Below, piece after piece: positions 1 to 7,021 of a stretch of 33,217 nucleotides of DNA. A program made the position numbers and the translations under genes. Each line of letters opens with the position of its first letter. The stretch's first letter is position 1. The stretch lies in assembly GCA_964649195.1 (NCBI GenBank), contig CAZYPK010000041.1:1-33217 (forward strand), read 5' to 3'. The notes beneath the pieces were generated by a model. The model was given only the letters and a program-made list of their open reading frames with translations. It ran no database searches and was not told where the DNA came from. This DNA is from JTS-RE9 sp964649195 (lineage in GTDB: Bacteria; Planctomycetota; Phycisphaerae; Phycisphaerales; Phycisphaeraceae).

Positions 1-89
1 AGCCGCAGCGTCCTCGCTGCGCGTCCGTCCCAGCCGCAGCGTCCTCGCTGCGCGTTCATCGCAGACGCGCGGCGAGGACGCCGCGGCTT
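1..89. repeat. Palindromic repeat family A, copy 1
   Basis: A 24-base unit beginning AGCCGCAGCGTCC occurs twice in direct orientation (1-24 and 32-55). A near-perfect reverse complement follows at about 64-88, so the segment can fold into a long GC-rich hairpin. The same unit recurs as a clean hairpin at 1908-1965. It ends about 30 bases upstream of the DUF58 start codon. The window edge may truncate it. Confidence 0.85.
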
Positions 90-119
90 CAAAAAAACAT
101 CCCCGCATCGACACGCTTC

Positions 120-1166
120 ATGCCTGAATCCGCTTCCCCATCCACCGGCCTCAACCGCCGCTACCTGCGCGTGCAGGATCTGCGGCGTCTGCGCAGCCTC
201 TTTTTCGCCAGTCGCCGCATCGTCGAAGGCCTCTACACCGGTCGCCACGCCTCGCCGCAGCGCGGGCATTCCGTCGAGTTCAACGATTACCGCGAATATT
301 TTCCAGGCGATGAGATCGGCGACATCGACTGGAAAGTCTTTGGCCGCACCGACAAACTGATGATCAAGATGTTCGAGCATCAATCAGACATGGCGGTCCA
401 TCTGGTGGTCGATGCTTCGGCTTCGATGGGATACGGGGGGGCAGGGCCTGGGGGAAAGGGCCTGGGGCCTAGGGGAAATGGCGTCGGATTTGCCAAGATG
501 AATCGAAGCATCTCCGCCTCTTCTTCCCTAGGCCCCAGGCCCTCTTCCCTAGGCCCTGCCAGGCCCTTCTCCCCAGGCCCTGATTCCAAATACGATCACG
601 CCTGCCGCATGGCGGCGGCCATTGCGTTTCTCACCACCAAACAGCAGGACAAGGTTTCGCTTTCGCTCGTGCAGCAAGGATTGGCGCGGTTTGAAAAGCC
701 GATGAGTTCGGTCACACATCTGAACAAGCTGCTGCGGGCGATGGAGGAAACTTCACCGCAAGGCGAAGCCGGTCTCGCCGCGGCGATCAGGAAGCTCGCC
801 TCGCTCACCAAACGGCGAAGCGTGATCATCATCCTCAGCGATCTGCTCGATGAGTTCGAGGCGATCAACGATGCCCTGGCCATACACACCCACCGGGGCG
901 GCGAGGTGATCCTGTTCCACATCCTGCACGAGGATGAACTGCATCTGCCTGCCGCTCACGAGGCGATCTTTCAGGACAGCGAAACCGGCGGCAAGGTGAC
1001 GCTCAACATCGATGACATCCGCGCCGCCTATGACGCCCGCATCAAGCGGTTCCTCGCCGACTGGAACAAAGCCTGCCGGGGGAAGGGAATCGATTACAAT
1101 CTTGTGAATACCGCGACGCCTTATACGAAGAGTCTGGAGAATTATCTGTTCAGTCGCGTGCGATGA
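120..1166 (+). CDS. DUF58 domain protein (vWA-like) with a low-complexity insertion
   Basis: A cytoplasmic DUF58 protein of 348 residues. The family motif FNDYREYFPGDEIGDIDW lies at about residues 54-71 and is followed by RTDKLMIKMFE. A vWA-like metal-binding motif, DASASM, is at 98-103. In related bacteria such genes usually sit beside a MoxR-type AAA ATPase; none is visible here, but the window starts just upstream. The family normally runs straight from the DxSxSM motif into a short SKYD-type segment. Here residues 107-155 are an inserted Gly/Pro/Ser-rich stretch encoded by an imperfect inverted repeat (438-584), and the DUF58 sequence then resumes with SKYDHACRMAAAIAFL. The ATG at 120 gives the full conserved N-terminus. 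The family assignment is secure; the biological role is not known. Confidence 0.88.
   Translation: MPESASPSTGLNRRYLRVQDLRRLRSLFFASRRIVEGLYTGRHASPQRGHSVEFNDYREYFPGDEIGDIDWKVFGRTDKLMIKMFEHQSDMAVHLVVDASASMGYGGAGPGGKGLGPRGNGVGFAKMNRSISASSSLGPRPSSLGPARPFSPGPDSKYDHACRMAAAIAFLTTKQQDKVSLSLVQQGLARFEKPMSSVTHLNKLLRAMEETSPQGEAGLAAAIRKLASLTKRRSVIIILSDLLDEFEAINDALAIHTHRGGEVILFHILHEDELHLPAAHEAIFQDSETGGKVTLNIDDIRAAYDARIKRFLADWNKACRGKGIDYNLVNTATPYTKSLENYLFSRVR
438..584. repeat. In-frame inverted-repeat insertion within the DUF58 gene
   Basis: About 147 bases (49 codons) made of GGGCCTGG/CCTAGG-type words. The left arm is at about 439-477 and the right arm, in reverse complement with extra copies of the word, is at about 524-582. 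They surround a spacer of ordinary composition. The insertion keeps the reading frame and adds no stop. It sits immediately after the DASASM motif, where other DUF58 proteins have only a short loop. Confidence 0.75.
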
Positions 1167-1183
1167 AAAAAGACAAAGGCTAA

Positions 1184-1319
1184 TACTTATTATTTAATAC
1201 TTATTACTTAATGGTTATTTCGATCCTTGTGGCTCGTGACACATTACATTCCAATACCTTCCTCGCGCTTCCGCCGCCTTCCCAATAACCATTAAGTAAT
1301 AAGTATTAAATAATAAGTA
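1184..1319. repeat. AT-rich 36-bp perfect inverted repeat
   Basis: The arms at 1184-1219 and 1284-1319 are perfect reverse complements of 36 bases, built from short TTATTACTTAATACTTATT-like words, with a 64-base loop. A partial third copy follows at about 1334-1352. The AT-rich arms contrast strongly with the GC-rich surroundings. The element fills most of the gap between the DUF58 gene and kdsC. It could act as a terminator for the upstream gene or be a mobile palindrome. Confidence 0.85.
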
Positions 1320-1379
1320 GTCGCCTTCTTCCGGTAAGTATTAAGTAATAAGCAATCGCCTTCCTCCGGAACTTAACAA

Positions 1380-1892
1380 ATGTCTTCCCCCTCCGCCATT
1401 TCATTTCTCGTCTTCGATGTCGATGGCGTGCTCACCGATGGCGCGATTCAGCTTGATGATCGCGGTGTGGAGACCAAATCCTTCTCCGTGCGCGACGGCT
1501 TCGCCGTCCGTGCCGCCATGCGGCATGGCCTGAAGGTCGGCGTCCTCACCGGGCGCTCGAGCCAGTGCGTCGCCCTGCGCATGGAGGAACTGGGCGTCAC
1601 CCACCTCCTGCAAGGCTCCAAGAACAAAGCCATCGGCATCGAAACCCTCTGCCAGCAGGCGGGCGTCGATCTCGCGGCCACCTGCTTCATCGGCGACGAC
1701 ATCCCCGACATGCCCGCGATGCTCCTGTGCGGCTACCGCATCTGCCCCGCCGATGCGGCCCCGGAGGTCCGCGCCATTGCCGACCACATCACCCACGCCA
1801 CCGGCGGCAAGGGTGTCGCAAGACAGGCCGTCGAACATGTGCTCAAGGCGCAAGGGAAGTGGGAAGAGGTGCTCGAAGAGTTCGGCGTGTGA
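1380..1892 (+). CDS. kdsC: 3-deoxy-D-manno-octulosonate 8-phosphate phosphatase (KdsC-type HAD)
   Basis: A 170-residue HAD-superfamily phosphatase of the small, cap-less KdsC class. It is expected to dephosphorylate KDO-8-phosphate in lipopolysaccharide core synthesis, which fits a Gram-negative-type envelope. All HAD motifs are present: FDVDGVLTDG with nucleophile Asp13 and Asp15, TGRSS at about 57-61, Lys81 in the GSKNK segment, and GDDIPDMP at 105-112. The length matches KdsC (about 170-190 residues). No other KDO gene is in the window, so the exact substrate is inferred from family resemblance; related enzymes can act on other sugar phosphates. The ATG at 1380 starts just ahead of the first motif. 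A GGA lies about 11 bases upstream. Confidence 0.87.
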   Translation: MSSPSAISFLVFDVDGVLTDGAIQLDDRGVETKSFSVRDGFAVRAAMRHGLKVGVLTGRSSQCVALRMEELGVTHLLQGSKNKAIGIETLCQQAGVDLAATCFIGDDIPDMPAMLLCGYRICPADAAPEVRAIADHITHATGGKGVARQAVEHVLKAQGKWEEVLEEFGV

Positions 1893-1907
1893 ATCCATCT
1901 TATTTTT

Positions 1908-1965
1908 AGCCGCAGTGTCCTCGCTGCGCGTCGGCGCACAGACGCGCAGCGAGGACGCTGCGGCT
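1908..1965. repeat. Palindromic repeat family A, copy 2 (hairpin after kdsC)
   Basis: 24-base arms at 1908-1931 and 1942-1965 are reverse complements except for one position that could form a G-U pair, with a 10-base loop. The sequence matches the unit at 1-24. It starts 15 bases after the kdsC stop and is preceded by a T-run, so it may also work as a bidirectional terminator. Confidence 0.85.
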
Positions 1966-2029
1966 AATAACAGAACAGAACGACACGGCACGGTTCGCTC
2001 TCCTCACTTCTCACGCCTTGCGTATCCGT

Positions 2030-2035
2030 TACACT
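2030..2035 (+). promoter_or_regulatory. Candidate -10 box for a nearly leaderless argH mRNA
   Basis: TACACT ends 9 bases before the argH ATG at 2045. No Shine-Dalgarno sequence and no clear -35 box are visible. If real, transcription would start at or next to the start codon. yraN and ridA show the same arrangement. Confidence 0.25.
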
Positions 2036-2044
2036 ACCGCCATC

Positions 2045-3643
2045 ATGCCCACCCCGAAAACCAAGAAATCCAAGCCGAAAACCGCACCTTCCACTTTCAC
2101 CGCCAAGCCCTGGGAACATGCCAAGGAGGGCGAAGGCTCCGGCGGCGATCCGCTTGCCGCACGTTTCGTCGAGTCGCTGTCGTATGACCGCCGGCTCTAC
2201 AAGCACGACATCGCCGGCTCCATCGCCCATGCCCGCATGCTGGAAAACGTCGGCCTGATCAACGCCAAAGAACTCAAGGCCATCGAGCGCGGCCTCAAGG
2301 AAATCGAAAAAGAGATCGAAGCCGCGGGACCGGATTACGGCGCGGCCTGGCCGGGCTGGAAGATCGACCTCGAAGATGTCCACATGTGCATCGAAGCGGC
2401 GCTGATCGAAAAGATCGGCGACGCGGGGAGAAAGCTGCATACGGGAAGAAGCCGGAATGACCAGGTGGCGACGGACATACTCATGTGGCTCAAAGATGGT
2501 GACGTTTATTTGTCAGACAAATTGGAATCGCTTTATTCAGCCTTTGTTGACTTAGCGAAACGTCAAGGTCGGATGGTCATGCCCTCCTACACGCACTTAC
2601 AACGAGCACAACCGATCATCGTCGGTGGCGAACTCCTCGCCTGGGCGCAATCGTTTTATGCAGATTTAACACGCCTCACTCAGATGTTTGGATCAGGCAC
2701 CCACACCATAGAAATGCCTTTAGGAAGCGGAGCTATTGCAGGAAGCGCATTACCTCTCGCCCCGGAACTGACCACTGATCTTCTGGGTGGGGGGTTCAAA
2801 TCCGATGGATATCAAGCTCTCTACTTCAGTAGTGGTCCGCCCAATAGCATCGAGCGCACAGCATCACGGGATGCCGCGACTGATTTCGTTTATTCATGCG
2901 CGATGATTGCCATGCATCTCTCCCGCTGGGCCGAGCAGTGGATCATCTACGCCACCACCGAGTTCTCCTTCATCACGCTTGATTCGCGTTACACCACCGG
3001 TTCCTCCATGATGCCGCAGAAGCGCAACCCCGACATGCTCGAGCTCATCCGCGGACGCTGCGGCAATGTCTATGGCCATCTCGTCGCGCTGCTGACCATC
3101 CTCAAGGGTCTGCCCATCGGCTACAACCGCGACCTTCAGGAGGACAAGCGCCACGTCTTCGCCGCCTACGACACCGTGTGCGACTGCCTGGAGATGGCCA
3201 CGCGCATCGTCAGCACCACGAAGTTCAACGAGGAGAAGATCAAGGCGGGACTCGATCGTGGCTTCCTCGATGCGACCTCGCTGGCCGAGTATCTCGTGAC
3301 CAAGGGCGTGCCGTTCCGCACCGCGCATCAGGTCGTCGGCTCCCTCGTCCGCGTCTGCGAAGGGCACGGGTATCACAAACTGTCGCAGCTTGATCTGCTG
3401 CATTTCAATGCCGCGTGTGAAGCGGCGGGCCAGAATAAAGTCTGCGGCAAGGATGTCTATGACTGGCTCGGCTGCGAGAACGTGGTCAAGCGGTACCAGA
3501 CCTACGGCAACGCCGGCGTGAGCGGCTTCGAGGAACAACTCAAGGCGTGGGAAGAGCGACTGGGCGGCGGCAACGAGCACGTCGAAACCGCCGGCGCCAA
3601 GCCTGCGAAGAAGGCCAAGAAGCCACCGGCGAAGAAGAAGTGA
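2045..3643 (+). CDS. argH: Argininosuccinate lyase
   Basis: Cleaves argininosuccinate to arginine and fumarate, the last step of arginine synthesis. The fumarate-lyase signature GSSMMPQKRNPDML lies near residue 319, and the substrate-binding segments TGRSRNDQVATD and YTHLQRAQP are intact. The protein is 532 residues, longer than the usual 460-475, because of a Lys/Pro-rich N-terminal extension of about 25 residues and a C-terminal tail ending AKKAKKPPAKKK. The ATG at 2045 is preferred to an upstream in-frame start at 2018, which would only add non-conserved residues. From about 2492 to 2900 the gene becomes visibly AT-richer, with five TTA leucine codons that the flanking parts of the gene do not use. 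The reading frame and conserved residues continue through it, which suggests a recombined segment. Confidence 0.95.
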   Translation: MPTPKTKKSKPKTAPSTFTAKPWEHAKEGEGSGGDPLAARFVESLSYDRRLYKHDIAGSIAHARMLENVGLINAKELKAIERGLKEIEKEIEAAGPDYGAAWPGWKIDLEDVHMCIEAALIEKIGDAGRKLHTGRSRNDQVATDILMWLKDGDVYLSDKLESLYSAFVDLAKRQGRMVMPSYTHLQRAQPIIVGGELLAWAQSFYADLTRLTQMFGSGTHTIEMPLGSGAIAGSALPLAPELTTDLLGGGFKSDGYQALYFSSGPPNSIERTASRDAATDFVYSCAMIAMHLSRWAEQWIIYATTEFSFITLDSRYTTGSSMMPQKRNPDMLELIRGRCGNVYGHLVALLTILKGLPIGYNRDLQEDKRHVFAAYDTVCDCLEMATRIVSTTKFNEEKIKAGLDRGFLDATSLAEYLVTKGVPFRTAHQVVGSLVRVCEGHGYHKLSQLDLLHFNAACEAAGQNKVCGKDVYDWLGCENVVKRYQTYGNAGVSGFEEQLKAWEERLGGGNEHVETAGAKPAKKAKKPPAKKK

Positions 3644-3658
3644 GTTCCGGTTTGTGAT

Positions 3659-4057
3659 TCAATAGCGGCGTCGCGGATGTTTGTGCTTGTAATGCCGCAC
3701 CAGGTCGATCGGCTGCACCAGGCGCATCAGGGCGGGATCGAGCCATGTGCCTTGCATCGCGGCGAGGGCGAGCGTGCTGACGGGCTTGTCGATGCCTTCC
3801 TCCTGCGAGGCATGGGCGGCCTCGATGAGCGATGGCTCATCGATTGCGGAAAGCAGCCAGAGGGGTTCGGTGTTTTGATGGGAGGCGTCATCCCGGAAGA
3901 AGGCGACGGCGCCGGTTTCGTCTTGCCGCACCTGAGCGGTGGTCCACCGGGCCTGCACGATTGCGCCGGAGTTGACATCGATGGGCAAGGCCGCTGCCGG
4001 CCCCGCCATCACGAGCATGTTCAAGCAGCACAACAGGCGGTTCCACTTCGATCGCAT
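3659..4057 (-). CDS. Small secreted hypothetical protein
   Basis: A 132-residue protein with a probable signal peptide: MRSKWNR, then a hydrophobic stretch CCLNMLVMAG, then a PAAALP cleavage-like site. The mature part has no motif I recognise. It is rich in short helices and ends in the basic tail YKHKHPRRRY. A GGGAG Shine-Dalgarno lies 8 bases upstream of the ATG. The gene converges with argH (stop codons 15 bases apart) and diverges from yraN. No function can be given; export to the periplasm or outside is inferred only from the signal sequence. Confidence 0.65.
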   Translation of the reverse strand: MRSKWNRLLCCLNMLVMAGPAAALPIDVNSGAIVQARWTTAQVRQDETGAVAFFRDDASHQNTEPLWLLSAIDEPSLIEAAHASQEEGIDKPVSTLALAAMQGTWLDPALMRLVQPIDLVRHYKHKHPRRRY

Positions 4058-4143
4058 CGGTGATTCTCCCGCACAAACCTACCGCCCGTGGTCGGCGGGG
4101 CCAGTCAAGGCGATGCGATTTTGGCGATCGCCGCTCCGGTCGT

Positions 4144-4149
4144 TACGAT
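4144..4149 (+). promoter_or_regulatory. Candidate -10 box for leaderless yraN
   Basis: TACGAT ends 7 bases before the yraN ATG at 4157, the distance expected if transcription began at the start codon. There is no recognisable -35 box. Confidence 0.22.
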
Positions 4150-4156
4150 TGTAGGG

Positions 4157-4570
4157 ATGCAATGGTTTCGCCAGTGGCTTTCGCGTTTATTCCCGGCTGC
4201 CCGTCCCGGTTCGCGCGGCGAAAAGGCGGCGGCGCGATTCCTCAAACGGCAGGGCTGCAAGATTCTCGCGAGGAATCTCAGGAACGCCCAGGGCGAAATC
4301 GACCTGATCGCCCAGGGACCGGACCGGCGAACCATCATCATCGTCGAGGTGAAAAGCAGGTTGCCCGGCAGCAACGCGCAGGGGCCGCGACCCGAGGTGC
4401 GGGTCAACGAACACAAGCAGCGGCAGTTGAACATCCTGGCGATGCAGTTCATCCGGCGATATCGCCTGCACGATCGCCCGGTGCGGTTCGATGTGATCGG
4501 CGTGGACCTGTCCGATGACGGGGAGCCGGTGATCCGGCATCATCCGGGGGCGTTTGAATCGAAGTGGTAG
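4157..4570 (+). CDS. yraN: YraN family (UPF0102) predicted nuclease
   Basis: A 137-residue protein of the UPF0102/YraN family, which has a restriction-endonuclease-like fold and no firmly established role. The conserved pattern is clear: GSRGEKAAARFLKRQGCKIL, then ARNLRNAQGEIDLIA, then IIIVEVKSR. This gives the usual E...D...ExK arrangement of a PD-(D/E)XK nuclease core. The C-terminal segment VNEHKQRQL and FDVIGVDL also matches the family. The ATG at 4157 is chosen because upstream in-frame codons add residues outside the family and the family length is 110-140. A short palindrome-rich gap of 7-bp repeats follows the stop. Confidence 0.88.
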   Translation: MQWFRQWLSRLFPAARPGSRGEKAAARFLKRQGCKILARNLRNAQGEIDLIAQGPDRRTIIIVEVKSRLPGSNAQGPRPEVRVNEHKQRQLNILAMQFIRRYRLHDRPVRFDVIGVDLSDDGEPVIRHHPGAFESKW

Positions 4571-4577
4571 GGGGGAA

Positions 4578-4709
4578 TTAAGTTCTGAGTTCTGAGTTCC
4601 GAGTTCTGAGTTGGGAAGGCGGAAGAATATGTCTTGGGATCGTCAACTCGGAACTCGGAACTTATTCCTTTACTCGAAACTCAGAACTCAGAACTCAGAA
4701 CTCAGAACT
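4578..4709. repeat. Inverted arrays of a 7-bp word
   Basis: About four copies of GTTCTGA (one variant GTTCCGA) at 4579-4610 are matched by reverse-complement copies (GAACTCA words) at about 4646-4661 and 4676-4708. The arms can form a long imperfect hairpin with a loop of about 35 bases. The element fills the gap between yraN and the convergent gene ending at 4713. The same word family appears inside ruvB at about 6218-6250. Confidence 0.85.
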
Positions 4710-4712
4710 TAT

Positions 4713-5594
4713 TTATTCTTCCCTCACCCCCACCATCCACAGTGGCGTTCTCGCGCCGTCGGCGGTCAGGTAGAGGGTTTTTCCATCCTTGCCGAAGCAG
4801 ATGGTCTCCCCCTTGTGGCGGATGGGCATTTCCAGCACGCGGGCCTTGCGTGTGAATGCCGCGGTCCATTTCTCTTCGCCACCGCGCGTGAACTCATAGG
4901 CGTCGCCATAGGTGAGCACCATGGCCCGCAGGCCATCGGGGCTGATGTCCATGGCGGTGACGGCGGGGATGGTCAGCCTGGCGATGATCCTGGCGACAAA
5001 CGGCGGCTTGTCGCGCGAGCCGGGCAGGGGCAGTTCATAGACGTTGCATGTGCCGCTGTCGGAGCGGGAGATGAGGATGAACCGGACGGCCTTGGGATCG
5101 CTGACGTCGGCGGCGACCGCCTGGCAGTGCTGCGGGCCGTCCTCGTAGGTGAACTCGATGGTCATCTGCGGCTTGAGCGTGTCGATCCTGCCGAACTTGG
5201 GGGCCCGGGTCATACGCGGCTCGCGCAGCAGATGAAGGGCGTAACTTTTCCGCTTCAGACCGCCGTCGCCCACATCGGCGAAAAGCAGCATGGCCTGGCG
5301 GTCGATGCGGTAGGAGGCCATGTCCTGAAGATCGATGAACTTGGCGTCGATGCGATACTCGACCGCGTGGGTGCCTTCGAGGTTGAAGCCGAAGAAGCGA
5401 GGCAGATCGCCGGCCCGGTTGTGCGACCAGAGCAGGTTTTCATTCTCGATGCTCAGCGCCAGGCCCGCGCTTTCCTTGATGTCGGTGTTGCCCAGGCGGC
5501 CAAGTTGGCGCGGCCGGTCGTAGAGAATGGGATCGTCGGCCAGGGCGGGGGCGACGAGCATCATCACCAACATGAATGCGCAGCATCGTTTCAT
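4713..5594 (-). CDS. Secreted beta-propeller-like protein (SdiA-regulated/phytase-like esterase type)
   Basis: A 293-residue protein with a classical signal peptide (MKRCCAFMLVMMLVAPALADD). The mature part has repeated strand-rich blade-like segments. ESAGLALSIENENLLWSHNRAGDLPRFFGFNLEG, then DLQDMASYRIDRQAMLLFADVGD, resembles the family in which a secreted propeller reads SGLA...LWTHND...DWEDIA...ADIGDN (esterase-like activity of phytase). A later MDISPDGLRAMVLTYGDAYEF block is a typical propeller repeat. The substrate is unknown, and I cannot confirm catalysis from sequence. A GGGAG ribosome-binding site precedes the ATG. The gene is downstream of ruvB on the same strand, separated by 192 bases that carry a REP hairpin and a 9-bp repeat, so co-transcription is doubtful. 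Confidence 0.7.
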   Translation of the reverse strand: MKRCCAFMLVMMLVAPALADDPILYDRPRQLGRLGNTDIKESAGLALSIENENLLWSHNRAGDLPRFFGFNLEGTHAVEYRIDAKFIDLQDMASYRIDRQAMLLFADVGDGGLKRKSYALHLLREPRMTRAPKFGRIDTLKPQMTIEFTYEDGPQHCQAVAADVSDPKAVRFILISRSDSGTCNVYELPLPGSRDKPPFVARIIARLTIPAVTAMDISPDGLRAMVLTYGDAYEFTRGGEEKWTAAFTRKARVLEMPIRHKGETICFGKDGKTLYLTADGARTPLWMVGVREE

Positions 5595-5618
5595 GATTCA
5601 ACTCCCAGCGAAAAACAT

Positions 5619-5641
5619 TTAGCCGTTCGCCTTGGCGAACG
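5619..5641. repeat. REP-like hairpin family B, copy 1
   Basis: TTAGCCGTTCGCCTTGGCGA followed by ACG. The core CCGTTCGCC-TT-GGCGAACG(G) is a 9-bp stem with a two-base loop, one terminal mismatch in this copy. Further copies are at 8550-8572 and 30775-30796, all in gaps. This copy lies 25 bases upstream of the start codon at 5594. Confidence 0.85.
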
Positions 5642-5671
5642 AAGACAAACGATTGCAAGGCAGGCGATACA

Positions 5672-5698
5672 GCCGCAAAAGGCGCAAAAGACGCAAAA
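5672..5698. repeat. 9-bp tandem repeat
   Basis: Three copies of G(C/G/A)CGCAAAA in the gap between ruvB and the propeller gene. Part of the short-period repeat load of the region. Confidence 0.7.
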
Positions 5699-5786
5699 GG
5701 GAACAAGGCAGCCATCGGGTTTATCTATCCCATCAGGTCTGCGTGAATCAATAGGTTTCCGGGTCTGTCGCGATTTTTCGCGGTCA

Positions 5787-6989
5787 TCATTCCCGTTCGA
5801 ACAAGCTGTCATCGTCCGGGTTTTTTTCCTTCCACTTCATGCCCATGTGCTGGCAGCCGGTCTTCGTGAGTTGCCGGCCCTTGCGGGTGCGCGCCAGGAA
5901 GCCCAGTTGCAGCAGGTAAGGCTCAACCATGTCTTCAAGGGTGCCCGCATCTTCGCCCAGCGTGGCGGCGACGGCTTCGAGGCCGACGGGGCCGCCCTCG
6001 TAAACCTCGCCGATGATGCGCATGTATTTGCGATCCATTTCATCGAGGCCCAGGTCGTCGATGCCTTCGAGTTTGAGGGCGTCATCGACGAGCGAGTTGA
6101 TGAGCCTGCCATCGCTTCGTACCTGGGAGAAGTCGCGCACCCGGCGGAGAAGGCGATTGGCGATGCGCGGCGTCCCGCGCGAGCGGGAGGCCAGGGCCAG
6201 GAGCGGATCGGGCGCCAAGTTCCGAGTTTCGAGTTCCGGGTTCCGAGTTGAAGCCATTTCGGATTTTTGATTTCGGATTTCGGATTTGTCTTCCATGCTC
6301 TTTCGCTCTTTCGCTTTCTCGCTTTCTCGCTTCTCGCCTTTCCCTTCGTGCCTTCGTGCCTCCGTGCCTTCGTGCCTTTCCCCGAACCCAAGCAATGCGG
6401 CGCTTCGGCTCAAAATCCTGTGCAGATCCGCTTCGCTGTAAAACTCCAGGTTGTGCGTGATGCCGAAGCGCGAGCGCATCGGCCCGCTCATCAGCCCGGC
6501 CCGCGTCGTCGCCCCGATCAGCGTGAAGGCCTTGAGCGGCAGCGTGATCGTCTTGGCGTGCATGCCCGAATCGATCTGCACATCGATCTTGAAATCCTCC
6601 ATCGCGGAATAGAGATATTCCTCCAGCGCAATGGGCAGCCGATGAATCTCATCGATGAAGAGAATGTCGCCGTGCTGAAGCTTGGTGAGCAGGCCCACGA
6701 GATCGCCCGGCTTGGTCATCGCCGGGCCGCTGGTGACGGTGACATGCGTGCCCATCTCGTTGGCGATGATGTGCGCCAGCGTCGTCTTGCCCAGCCCCGG
6801 CGGCCCGTGCAGCAGCACATGCTCCATCGCCTCGCCACGCTGTTTGACGGCTTGAAGGGTGATGGAAAGTTTTTCAACGAGGCGCGGCTGACCGACGTAA
6901 TCGGAAAGCCGCGTGGGGCGCAGCGAAAAGTTGAGACGTTCCTCTTCGTCACTGGCGGCGGCTGCGGAGATGAGGCGCTGGGTGGCCAT
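5787..6989 (-). CDS. ruvB: Holliday junction branch-migration helicase RuvB with a 57-residue insertion
   Basis: The AAA+ motor that drives branch migration with RuvA. Walker A GPPGLGKTT is at 62-70, Walker B DEIH at 113-116, sensor 1 GATTR at 159-163, and the arginine motif RGTPRIANRLLRRVRDF starts near 271. The C-terminal winged-helix segment GPVGLEAVAATLGED...EPYLLQLGFLARTRKGR is intact. The protein is 400 residues against the usual 330-350. The excess is a charged low-complexity insertion at about 203-259, between the helix after RSAALLGF and the segment DPLLALASRSRGTPR. In other RuvB proteins these are joined by a short acidic linker. The insertion corresponds to 6213-6383 and keeps the frame. 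All catalytic motifs lie outside it, so the protein may still be functional. A GAAGGA ribosome-binding site precedes the ATG. Confidence 0.95.
   Translation of the reverse strand: MATQRLISAAAASDEEERLNFSLRPTRLSDYVGQPRLVEKLSITLQAVKQRGEAMEHVLLHGPPGLGKTTLAHIIANEMGTHVTVTSGPAMTKPGDLVGLLTKLQHGDILFIDEIHRLPIALEEYLYSAMEDFKIDVQIDSGMHAKTITLPLKAFTLIGATTRAGLMSGPMRSRFGITHNLEFYSEADLHRILSRSAALLGFGERHEGTEARRHEGKGEKRESEKAKERKSMEDKSEIRNQKSEMASTRNPELETRNLAPDPLLALASRSRGTPRIANRLLRRVRDFSQVRSDGRLINSLVDDALKLEGIDDLGLDEMDRKYMRIIGEVYEGGPVGLEAVAATLGEDAGTLEDMVEPYLLQLGFLARTRKGRQLTKTGCQHMGMKWKEKNPDDDSLFERE
6213..6383. repeat. Composite short-period repeat inserted in ruvB
   Basis: 171 bases, an exact multiple of three. On the plus strand four repeat types follow one another: 7-bp GTTCCGA words (about 6218-6250), 8-bp TTTCGGAT words (6258-6288), CTTTCGCT/TTCTCGCT words (6298-6340), and 11-bp CTTCGTGCCTT-like words (6345-6382). 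In the RuvB frame these read as charged runs such as RHEGTEARRHEG, KSEIRNQKSE and NPELETRNL. No stop codon is introduced. Confidence 0.88.
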
Positions 6990-7021
6990 GGAATCCTTCG
7001 CTCGCTAATCCTGCATGCAAA

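Noticed and set aside
4611..6251. A long open frame of 546 codons on the plus strand
   Set aside because: It lies opposite the propeller gene and ruvB; the translation has a low-complexity, shadow-like composition with no known motif, and it runs through the repeat arrays.
6213..6383. An intein or inserted domain in RuvB
   Set aside because: No splice-junction Cys/Ser/Asn residues and no folded domain; the segment is made of short repeats.
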